From: Temnothorax longispinosus
Taxonomy: Eukaryota > Arthropoda > Insecta > Hymenoptera > Formicidae
Length of the DNA stretch: 64,000 nt
Direction: 5' to 3'
NCBI RefSeq assembly: GCF_030848805.1
Contig: NC_092365.1
Location: 10,485,760 to 10,549,759 of the forward strand
Positions 43,574-52,171 of this stretch are shown here, in pieces (the first letter of the stretch is position 1; each line of letters begins with the position of its first letter). The notes under the pieces were generated by a model that did no database searches, was not told the DNA's origin, and worked only from the letters and a program-made list of their open reading frames with translations. The position numbers and the translations under genes were made by a program.

Positions 43574-46500
43574 ACCCACAAGCTCCCAGCCAGCGACCTC
43601 TACAGTAATGAAACTTACGATACATGAAAAAAATCTGCTTAATTTGCTCCTTCATAATATGCATGTTTCATAATTTGCTCCATTTTACTTTTTTTATAAA
43701 TAAATGATAAAGTTAGTAACAATGTAAACGTTAATATAAGCGAAAATCATTAGAATTTGTAGATTCGCAAGGTACAGAAAAATTGCTCCCTTTTCGTTTG
43801 AATTTGCTCCACCTTTACAAATTAATTATCTACAGTATTTATTAAGAAAAACGTAAATAATTGCTTTATGCAGCTCGGAGGTTATCAAGAAATTGTGCGC
43901 ATGCGCAGTACTTAGCGCCTGCGCAACAGAAATCGACCGCGCCATTTTTTAAATTATTTATTTTTCTTTAATTTGCTTTATACAGTTTGCGAGATATCAA
44001 TCATTAGAATTTGTACATTCTCAAGGCACAGACAAATTGCTCCATTCTTGTTTCAATTTGCTCCACCTTTAAAAACTAATTATATCTACAGTATTTATTA
44101 AGAAAAAAATAAAAATTATCGTTTTATGCATTTTGCAGGATATCAATCATTGGAATTTGTACATTCTCAAGGCACAGACAATTTGCTCCATTCTTGTTTC
44201 AATTTGCTCCACCTTTAAAAACTAATTATCTACAGTATTTATTAAGAAAAACGTAAATAATTGCTTTATGCAGTTTTGAGGTTATCAAGCAATTGTGCGC
44301 ATGCGCAAAAGTATTTAGCGACTGCGCAACAGAAATCGAGAGCGCCATTTTTAAAATTGTATTTTTCTTTAATTTGCTTTATGCATTTTGCGGGATATCA
44401 ATCATTGGAATTTGTACATTCTCAGTGCACAGACAAATTGCTCCATTCTTGTTTCAATTTGCTCCACCTTTAAAAACTAATTATCTACAGTATTTATTAA
44501 GAAAAACGTAAATAATTGCTTTATGCAGTTTTGAGGTTATCAAGCAATTGTGCGCATGCGCAAAAGTATTTAGCGACTGCGCAACAGAAATCGAGAGCGC
44601 CATTTTTAAAATTGTATTTTTCTTTAATTTGCTTTATGCATTTTGCGGGATATCAATCATTGGAATTTGTACATTCTCAGTGCACAGACAAATTGCTCCA
44701 TTCTTGTTTCAATTTGCTCCACCTTTAAAAACTAATTATCTACAGTATTTATTAAGAAAAAAATAAAAATTATCGTTTTATGCATTTTGCGGGATATCAA
44801 TCATTGGAATTTGTACATTCTCAAGGCACAGACAATTTGCTCCATTCTTGTTTCAATTTGCTCCACCTTTAAAAACTAATTATCTACAGTATTTATTAAA
44901 AAAAAAAAATAAAAATTATCGTTTTATGCATTTTGCGGGATACCAATCATTAGAATTTGTACATTCTCAAGGCACAGACAAATTGCTCCGTTCTTGTTTC
45001 AATTTGCTCCACCTTTAAAAACTAATTATCTACAGTATTTATTAAGAAAAACGTAAATAATTGCTTTATGCAGTTTGGAGGTTATCAAGCAATTGTGCGC
45101 ATGCGCAAAAGTATTTAGCGACTGCGTAACAGAAATCGAGAGCGCCATTTTTAAAATTGTCATTTTTCTTTAATTTGCTTTATGCATTTTGCGGGATATC
45201 AATCATTAGAATTTGTACATTCTCAGTGCACAGACAAATTGCTCCATTCTTGTTTCAATTTGCTCCACCTTTAAAAACTAATTATCTACAGTATTTATTA
45301 AGAAAAAAATAAAAATTATCGTTTTATGCATTTTGCGGGATATCAATCATTGGAATTTGTATGTACATTCTCATTGAGATAGGACTATTCATCTGGATCT
45401 ACAAATTTAATCCAATCAGCCCAAAGCGCTTACTAAAAGCGCTGACTTCTGCTGAACGCAGCCAATACTTTTGCGCATGGGCACAATTTCTTGATATCCC
45501 GCAAAATACATAAAGCAATAATTTTTATTTATTTCTTAATAAATAAGATAATCAGTAGATAATTAGTTTTTAAAGGTGGAGCAAATTGAAACAAGAATGG
45601 AGCAATTCGTCTGTGCACTGAGAATGTACAAATTCTAATGATTGATATCCCGCAAAATGCATAAAGCAAATTAAAGAAAAATGACAATTTTAAAAATGGC
45701 GCTCTCGATTTCTGTTGCGCAGTCGCTAAATACTTTTGCGCACAATTGCTTGATAACCTCCAAACTGCATAAAGCAATTATTTACGTTTTCCTTAATAAA
45801 TACTGTAGATAATTAGTTTTTAAAGGTGGAGCAAATTGAAACAAGAACGGAGCAATTTGTCTGTGCCTTGAGAATGTACAAATTCTAATGATTGGTATCC
45901 CGCAAAATGCATAAAACAATAATTTTTATTTTTTTTTTAATAAATACTGTAGATAATTAGTTTTTAAAGGTGGAGCAAATTGAAACAAGAATGGAGCAAA
46001 TTGTCTGTGCCTTGAGAATGTACAAATTCCAATGATTGATATCCCGCAAAATGCATAAAACGATAATTTTTATTTTTTTCTTAATAAATACTGTAGATAA
46101 TTAGTTTTTAAAGGTGGAGCAAATTGAAACAAAAATGGAGCAATTTGTCTGTGCACTGAGAATGTACAAATTCTAATGATTGATATCCCGCAAAATGCAT
46201 AAAGCAAATTAAAGAAAAATACAATTTTAAAAATGGCGCTCTCGATTTCTGTTGCGCAGTCGCTAAATACTTTTGCGCATGCGCACAATTGCTTGATAAC
46301 CTCAAAACTGCATAAAGCAATTATTTACGTTTTTCTTAATAAATACTGTAGATAATTAGTTTTTAAAGGTGGAGCAAATTGAAACAAGAATGGAGCAAAT
46401 TGTCTGTGCCTTGAGAATGTACAAATTCCAATGATTGATATCCTGCAAAATACATAAAACGATAATTTTTATTTTTTTCTTAAGAAATACTGTAGATAAT

Positions 46501-47004
46501 TAGTTTTTAAAGGTGGAGCAAATTGAAACAAGAATGGAGCAATTTGTCTGTGCCTTGAGAATGTACAAATTCTAATGATTGATATCTCGCAAACTGTATA
46601 AAGCAAATTAAAGAAAAATGAATAATTTACAAAATGGCGCGCTCGATTTCTGTTGCGCAGGCGCTAAGTACTGCGCATGCGCACAATTTCTTGATAACCT
46701 CCAAACTGCATAAAGCAATTATTTACGTTTTTCTTAATAAATACTGTAGATAATTAGGTTGTAAAGGTGGAGCAAATTCAAACGAAAAGGGAGCAATTTT
46801 TCTGTACCTTGCGAATCTACAAATTCTAATGATTTTCGCTTATATTAACGTTTACATTGTTACTAACTTTATCATTTATTTATAAAAAAGTAAAATAGAG
46901 CAAATTATGAAACATGCATATTATGAAGGAGCAAATTAAGCAGATTTTTTTCATGTATCGTAAGTTTTATTACTGTAGAGGTCGCTGGCTGGGAGCTTGT
47001 GGGT
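43574..47004. mobile_element. Foldback-like element: 3.4-kb palindrome of tandem subrepeats, 9-bp duplication
   Basis: Ends ACCCACAAGCTCCCAGCCAG and its complement, flanked by the exact 9-bp duplication CGTGAGGCG (43565-43573, 47005-47013). Both arms consist of tandem units; two units at 44261 and 44516 are 255 bp and essentially identical. Each unit has AATTTGCTCC words, and many units carry TGCGCATGCGCA. About 100 bases at 45370-45480 are unpaired centre. No transposase. Long inverted repeats made of tandem repeats with 9-bp duplications are the hallmark of Drosophila Foldback elements. Short frames here repeat with the array and are not genes. Confidence 0.88.
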
Positions 47005-47136
47005 CGTGAGGCGTGTCTTTTTCCAATTGCATTGACGCAAGTATGAGCCGTGAGGCGTGTCTATTTTCAATTGCACTGACGCAAGTATGAGCCGTGAGGC
47101 GTGTCTTTTTTCAATTGCACTGACGCGAGTATGTGT
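47005..47136. repeat. 44-bp tandem repeat, three copies
   Basis: CGTGAGGCGTGTCT...CAATTGCA.TGACGC.AGTATG repeats at 47005, 47049 and 47093. The Foldback-like element inserted into this or an adjacent unit, since its left flank carries ATGAGCCGTGAGGCG. Confidence 0.85.
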
Positions 47137-47424
47137 AGTTGTGTGTGTATGTCCGCGGTGTCGGGAACTCGGGTTAATGCCGTGGGTTTGTTAGGCCCAA
47201 GCATGGTGTTGTCTTCTAACCTCATGGGCCCAAGGAACTGCGCGGATCACTTCCCCCTGCGGCCGACGGACTATTCTCGAATGCCCGGATCGCCGGACCG
47301 AACGCGCGGTCTCGCATTTCCCCACCTCTTCCCTCATCACGTGATGCACGCGTGACGCGGGAATCGGTGCGCAGTGTTACCATCTCTTACGCTTTCAATG
47401 TAGTGACAAAACTAGAGTTCCTCT
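47137..47424. other. Unassigned mid-GC spacer
   Basis: A frame crosses 47101-47355 but has no recognisable domain. CTAGAGTTCCTCTAGTAAG at 47412-47430 recurs inverted at 50204-50222. Confidence 0.4.
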
Positions 47425-47643
47425 AGTAAGAGTTAGAGTCCTAGATAATAGAGAAGCGACATTGAAGGGAATGGTCTGATTGGCTAACTAAATCACGTGA
47501 TCCAGAGCCATTTTGTTTCTCCCTTATGGTTAAATAAGTGAGGTTAATGCACGTTAGAGGCCTGCTGCACGTGAGACAACGCGAGACATTACTGTTACGG
47601 TTCTGTAAAAGGCCGTGATTCTTCGGATCCTACCGTGATATAG

Positions 47644-47997
47644 GACATCCTCAAGACAAATTTGTGGCCACCAGAGACAGGAGACAGGTACACGGAAGAG
47701 AAGGAAGCCAAAATCATAGAAAACACGTCGTCGTCGCAGCCTGATAACGTGGCCGCGAGTTACAAGGAGACCAAGAGCAAGACGTCCGGCAGGAAGAAAG
47801 ACGTAAAGATCAAGGTGGGCGAGCAAATGTCAGATACTGAGCTGGTGGATCCTTTGCCGGAGAAGTTACGCTCGACAGTGAACGCCAGACTGAAGAACGA
47901 TCTAATCGTGTGCGCGGTGATCGGCACCCTGTCTTTTGGAATTCATCGTACGACGGTGTTCACCGCTCTGCAACCGGAGCTCAATCCGGTACTGTGG
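47644..47997 (+). pseudogene. pcx: Pecanex exon fragment
   Basis: After a GATATAG acceptor-like site the frame reads LWPPETGDRYTEE, IIENTSSSQPDNVAASY, LVDPLPEKLRSTVNARLKND and GTLSFGIHRTTVFTALQPEL. I recognise this as the conserved pecanex segment where a cytosolic linker enters a hydrophobic helix. Pecanex is a multi-pass ER membrane protein linked to Notch signalling. The match stops after NPVLW, where an 11-base join leads into THAP sequence. The fragment lacks all other exons. Confidence 0.7.
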
Positions 47998-48008
47998 AGT
48001 AAACTCTT

Positions 48009-48466
48009 ATGTTTCATCGTTTTCCTAGAAATGAAGGACAGAAAGCTAGATGGATTAACAGTATCAGGAATATTAATGGATCTACTTGGGAGCCTAAGGA
48101 TCCATTGTTTGTGTGCTCTGTAAGCTGCAGTGTAGCAAATATATATATATACATATATAGCGAAGTCATTTACTGATAGCATACATATTTTTTCAGGAGC
48201 ATTTTGACAGGTTTTCTTGGGAGCGTGTTAGAGAAGATGGTAAGAGGAAACTGAAAATCGGAGCAATTCCTTCAGTTTTTAACGATAGTCTCCCATCGAA
48301 GCCATTTAATGAACATACATATTCAATGCCATTACCTGTTAGCGCAAACTTAAAGGGTCAAATATCAGGGAAAGTTAAAATATTACTCTGCAAGAAAGCA
48401 AATCCAAAACCTTTGGTTGCAACAATCGTAATATTGCCAGCTGCCGAGGAAAATTTTGAAATCTGA
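48009..48466 (+). pseudogene. THAP-domain protein fragment, two exons
   Basis: Exon 1 (48009-48119) reads MFHRFPRNEGQKARWINSIR and WEPKDPLFVCS. A GTAAGC donor and TTTTTTCAG acceptor join it in phase to EHFDRFSWERV...LKIGAIPSVF (48197-48466), giving the CxxH half of the C2CH THAP finger and the AVPSIF-like end. The first two cysteines would lie on a missing upstream exon. The tail to the TGA is unremarkable. The retained intron argues for DNA-level capture rather than retroposition. Confidence 0.72.
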
Positions 48467-49488
48467 AGAGCACAATTATTCGAATTGTAATTGAGAGTTA
48501 AACCAAGTACAAATATAAAATAAATCATATTTTATTTAATTTAAAATGAATTTTCTCTTATAGATGTCAAATAAATCGAATATTATTGTCTCGTAGATAT
48601 ATGTATCTATAAAAAACGTAGTAAAGTTATATATAAATTTTTTTACACTATTCCTCAAAGAACTATTAATAATTTACAATAAAATACACAGTACGTTTTC
48701 ATTTACTTTATTATATGTATCTGCAAGTATAATCTTATGAATTAATATATCTTTCGTTTTTCTTGATTGTACATGTTACATTGATTAAGGCAACAAGAAG
48801 CTATATTCATATGCAATCAGGTGTGTTGTGTATTAATATAATGTTTTACAAGCATTCTGACTCTCTAACAACTTTCCTTGTATATTGTCGACATGTTTCA
48901 AAGTAAATAACTTTTATATCTATATACATAGAAGATAAAATTGCGTAACTAAAATTAAAAATAACGCTCTTTTTGATATATGATACAACTTTTCAAAAGA
49001 TAAAAAGATATAAATACATGTTTTTACAATTTCAGCCCGATTAATTTGTATAAATAATTCGTTTTCGTTATTATTGAATTTGCTACGCTTACAAAATTTT
49101 CAGTAATTAATAATCAAATAGACTGAAAATAACAGAGATGTAATTTTTCTATATATGTTCATTTAGTTGCAACTTTCCCCATAGCCATTTTCATTCCTAT
49201 AAAAATAAATCTTATATTTTGTAAAATTATGGATACAAAAGAATTTCTAAAATAGCATAATATAATTATACATATATTTACGATTATTAAAATCATACAT
49301 AGGTTTATTGTGTTGTGTAAATAATGTTCAGAATACTTTAGAAGAGATATGGGATATAGGTTTCATTACGCTGTAATATATTTACGACAAGCACACCGTT
49401 TCTAAAATGGACAGTTTCTTATACGTACTTTCCTATTCCATATGGAGAAACAAAATGGCGGCTTTATCGATATATCGCACCTATCGAT
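48467..49488. other. AT-rich interior of the fragment-carrying element
   Basis: No coding frame; could include the 3' UTR of the captured THAP gene (AATAAA near 48521). Confidence 0.5.
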
Positions 49489-49530
49489 TTCAATGTCGCT
49501 TCTCTATTATCTAGGACTCTAGTAAGAGTT

Positions 49531-49714
49531 AAGACACCCCGGTCTGACTCCTGATTGGTTCCGTCATTAATGGGGAAGACGTTAGTGGGAGTGAGACAAA
49601 GCTATAAGTGGGAGTGAGACAAAGACCCATGAAAAGTACGAGTGGAGAGGCTGTCTCAGGCTGTCTCTCTCGATCGTTCGCATAATTCCCTCTTAATGGC
49701 GGACGGTGTCCTAA
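49531..49714. other. Spacer with GGGAGTGAGACAAAG direct repeat
   Basis: GTGGGAGTGAGACAAAG occurs twice (about 49585 and 49607). No gene recognised. Confidence 0.4.
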
Positions 49715-49789
49715 GGGCCTAAGCAGAATGGCTGTCTTGGCAGTGTTTTATGCCTTAAGTCTTTGTCTTATGTAACGCACAATACTGTA
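49715..49789. repeat. Partial direct copy of the next hairpin MITE arm
   Basis: GGGCCTAAGCAGAATGGCTG to CGCACAATACTGTA repeats the first arm of the following element with small differences. Confidence 0.7.
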
Positions 49790-49862
49790 CGGGCCTAAAC
49801 AGAATGGCTGTCTTATAACCTTAGGCAGTGTTTTATGACTTAAGTCTTTGTCTTATGTAACG

Positions 49863-49947
49863 CACAATACTGTGTTAATGTTTCCTGTCTTGTGTAGTAT
49901 ACGTCGCGTATACTACACAAGACAGGAAACATTAACACAGTATTGTG
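49863..49947. repeat. 85-bp near-perfect palindrome
   Basis: CACAATACTGTGTTAATGTT ... and complement around a TACGTCGCGTA centre. It could be a small hairpin element or the loop end of the outer MITE. Confidence 0.75.
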
Positions 49948-49952
49948 TGTTA

Positions 49953-50129
49953 AGGCCTTCACACATAAAATGTCGTAAGGACGTAAAACGTAGGCGTAAG
50001 AAAATCGATCAATCCCAATCAAGTATTTCCCCCTACTGTGGTTACGGACAGCACAATATTTGATTGGGATTGGTCGATTTTCTTACGCTTACGTTTTACG
50101 TTCTTACGCGATTTTATGTGTGAAGGCCT
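49953..50129. mobile_element. Hairpin MITE family H3, copy 1 (TTA duplication)
   Basis: 177 bp, ends AGGCCTTCACACATAAAATG/CATTTTATGTGTGAAGGCCT-like, flanked by TTA (49950-49952, 50130-50132). Loop-proximal CAATCCCAATC/GATTGGGATTGG. Copy 2 at 51051-51227 has the same length. Confidence 0.88.
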
Positions 50130-50200
50130 TTACATAAGACAAAAACTTAAGGCATAAAACACTGCCTTAAGGTTATAAGACAGCCATTCTGTTTAGGCCC

Positions 50201-50430
50201 TTACTAGAGGAACTCTAGACAAAACTAGAGTAGACAAAACAGGCATGATCCGCCCTCTTGTGTGTGTTCATGGAACCTTTAGTAATTGACTTTAGATACT
50301 AAACTCTCTATCTTTCTCTGTATATATTATCTATTTACGTGTGCATTTCAAACACCCATCCTCAAAAAATTAATAAAATTTTTGAACCGGTTTTAACTAA
50401 ATCGATACGGTAGATTAATGTAAAAGCATA
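50201..50430. other. AT-rich spacer
   Basis: Contains CTTACTAGAGGAACTCTAG, the inverted partner of 47412-47430. No gene. Confidence 0.4.
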
Positions 50431-50762
50431 TACAATTCTTTAAGATTCAGTCAATTATTTCCCGAAAAATTGGAAAAATGTCTGATACCGGTTTCCAAAA
50501 AGATCGGTAACGAAAAATTACACTCCCCGGGAAATTCTACTCTTGTTTTATTTACAATTCTTTAAGATTTGGTCAATTATTTCCCGAAAAAGTGAAAAAA
50601 TTTCTAATACCGGTTTCCAAAAAAATCGGTAACAAAAAATTATACACTTTATGGCACTTCCCGGGAAATTCTACTCCTGTTTTATATACAATTCTTTAAG
50701 ATTTGGTCAATTATTTCCCGAAAAATTGAAAAAATTTCAGATACCGGTTCCAAAAAAGATCT
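50431..50762. repeat. About 2.6 tandem units of 121-134 bp
   Basis: TACAATTCTTTAAGAT, CAATTATTTCCCGAAAAA, GATACCGGTTTCCAAAAA and CCCGGGAAATTCTACTC repeat in order at 50431, 50552 and 50686; the last unit is truncated. Confidence 0.85.
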
Positions 50763-50875
50763 AGAAACTCGAGAACTTCTCTATTTTGTAGCCAATCAGT
50801 ACGATCTGCTGCTGCTTTTCACTGCCCATGAAACACATTTAGGCTGCGGTCACATGGCATGTATTTTCCGCGTAA

Positions 50876-51032
50876 AGGCTGATTTATAGAGGCCGTAATC
50901 GTGGATTTAAGCCGTAATCTTTAAGAAATTGACCAATCACAGTCGATTTTTCTTCTCACATTCGACTGTGATTGGTCAATTTCTTAAATATTGCGGCTTA
51001 AATCAACGGTTACGGCCTCTATAAATCAGCCT
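50876..51032. mobile_element. Hairpin MITE family H4 (TAA duplication)
   Basis: 157 bp, ends AGGCTGATTTATAGAGGCCG and complement, TAA on both sides (50873-50875, 51033-51035), arms with GACCAATCACAG/CTGTGATTGGTC. Confidence 0.88.
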
Positions 51033-51050
51033 TAACGCGTAACCGCGTAA

Positions 51051-51227
51051 AGGCCTTTACACATAAAATGCCGTAAGAACGTAAAACGTAAGCGTAAGAA
51101 AATCGATCAATCCCAATCAAGTATTTTCCCCTACTGGAGTTACGGACAGCGCAATACTTTATTGGGATTGGTCGATTTTCTTACGCTTACGTTTTACGTT
51201 CTTACGCGATTTTATGTGTGAAGGCCT
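51051..51227. mobile_element. Hairpin MITE family H3, copy 2 (TAA duplication)
   Basis: 177 bp, nearly identical to copy 1, flanked by TAA (51048-51050, 51228-51230). Confidence 0.88.
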
Positions 51228-51230
51228 TAA

Positions 51231-51359
51231 CCAGACAAACTTGCATATTGCATAAACATAAGCATAAGAGATTTGATTGGTCCATATGCATGTGCATAAG
51301 GAAATAGACCAATCCGTTTCTTTATGCATATGGTTATGCACCTATGCAAGTTTGTCTGG
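51231..51359. mobile_element. Hairpin MITE family H5
   Basis: 129 bp, ends CCAGACAAACTTGCATATTG and an imperfect complement ending GCAAGTTTGTCTGG. Arms with GATTGGTC/GACCAATC. Abuts the preceding MITE, so its duplication is not clear. Confidence 0.78.
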
Positions 51360-51388
51360 ATTGACCTTCAAAGTGTGGATAGCTTTAA

Positions 51389-51548
51389 GGCTGAGTTTCC
51401 ACTGAGCGCGTCACGCGTCGCGTCGTCCGAGTTGAACCAATCAAAACATCCCATTTCGATCCCGTCACAAGAATGTAATGAAATGGGATGTTTTGATTGG
51501 TTAACTTGTGACGACGCGACGCGTGACGCGCTCAGTGGAAACTCAGCC
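51389..51548. mobile_element. Hairpin MITE family H1, copy 2 (TAA duplication)
   Basis: 160 bp, same ends as 19808-19957 and TAA flanks (51386-51388, 51549-51551). The loop is in the opposite orientation to copy 1. Confidence 0.9.
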
Positions 51549-51551
51549 TAA

Positions 51552-51695
51552 GCGGGGAGCACACACTTCTGCACAACGCATAATGCGTAAGCATAAGAAA
51601 ATTGATTGGTCTATTTCCTTATGCACATGTGTATGGACCAATCAATTTTCTTATGCTTACGCATTATGCGTTGTGCAGAAGTGTGTGCTCCCCGC
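51552..51695. mobile_element. Hairpin MITE family H6
   Basis: 144 bp, ends GCGGGGAGCACACACTTCTG and exact complement, arms with GATTGGTC/GGACCAATC; TAA on the left and TTTA on the right. Confidence 0.85.
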
Positions 51696-51699
51696 TTTA

Positions 51700-51845
51700 C
51701 ACCAAACATTGGTCGCGTTCAGCAGATACAACTGTTGAGTTCGTCTTATCAACACTCTACGTTGATTGGTTGGTTCTAAAAGTAAGAACCAATCATGTTC
51801 GACTGCTACTGAGCGGCTTGGTCTGCTGAACGCGCTCATTCCTAA
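51700..51845. mobile_element. Degraded hairpin MITE
   Basis: GCGTTCAGCAGA near the left and TCTGCTGAACGC near the right are complementary, with GATTGGTTGG and AACCAATC at the centre. Confidence 0.55.
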
Positions 51846-52171
51846 TTTTGTGTGCGATGGCCTTAATTTCATGCGCTCGACGCTCCCATGTAAAAGCACC
51901 TTTAGAGTTACCCAGGTTGAATTTCTGAACGCATCCCTGTGATATCCCATGTGTGTGCATATCGACCGTGAAATATAATATATATATATATATATATACA
52001 CAGTTCTTATTTGCTCGCTTTACAAAGTTCCAGAAGTGAGTTGTCAAAAGTGACTGTTTATTTTCATTATTATACATTATAACATACAAAATAAAGCAGA
52101 TATACATAAATTGTATATTTCAGATAATTATATAAGTTTTAATTGATTACTTATATACGGTGAACAAGTGA

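Larger units (their letters stand above)
47435..49520. mobile_element. TIR element carrying pecanex and THAP gene fragments, 10-bp duplication
   Basis: The 32-bp ends are perfect complements (AGAGTCCTAGATAATAGAGA... and ...TCTCTATTATCTAGGACTCT), flanked by AGTAAGAGTT on both sides (47425-47434, 49521-49530). The 2.1-kb interior holds a pecanex exon piece, two THAP-protein exons with their intron, and AT-rich sequence. There is no transposase, so mobility would depend on another element. A duplication this long suggests a Mutator-like mechanism; a P-type mechanism (8 bp) fits less well. It resembles Pack-type transposons of plants. Confidence 0.8.
49791..50200. mobile_element. Outer hairpin MITE holding two further hairpins
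   Basis: Ends GGGCCTAAACAGAATGGCTG and its complement; the arms extend about 70 bases. Inside lie a palindrome (49863-49947) and an H3 MITE (49953-50129), giving a three-level nest. Confidence 0.78.

Noticed and set aside
44261..44770. CRISPR-like direct repeats
   Set aside because: Units are 255 bp in a eukaryotic foldback element with no short repeat-spacer organisation or cas genes.
43600..46960. Repeated 70-82-residue frames (MLYAVLRLSSN..., MCACAKVFSD...)
   Set aside because: They recur exactly with the 255-bp units on both strands of the palindrome and end arbitrarily; products of the array.
47101..47355. 84-residue plus-strand frame
   Set aside because: Begins within the 44-bp tandem repeat and has no recognisable domain.
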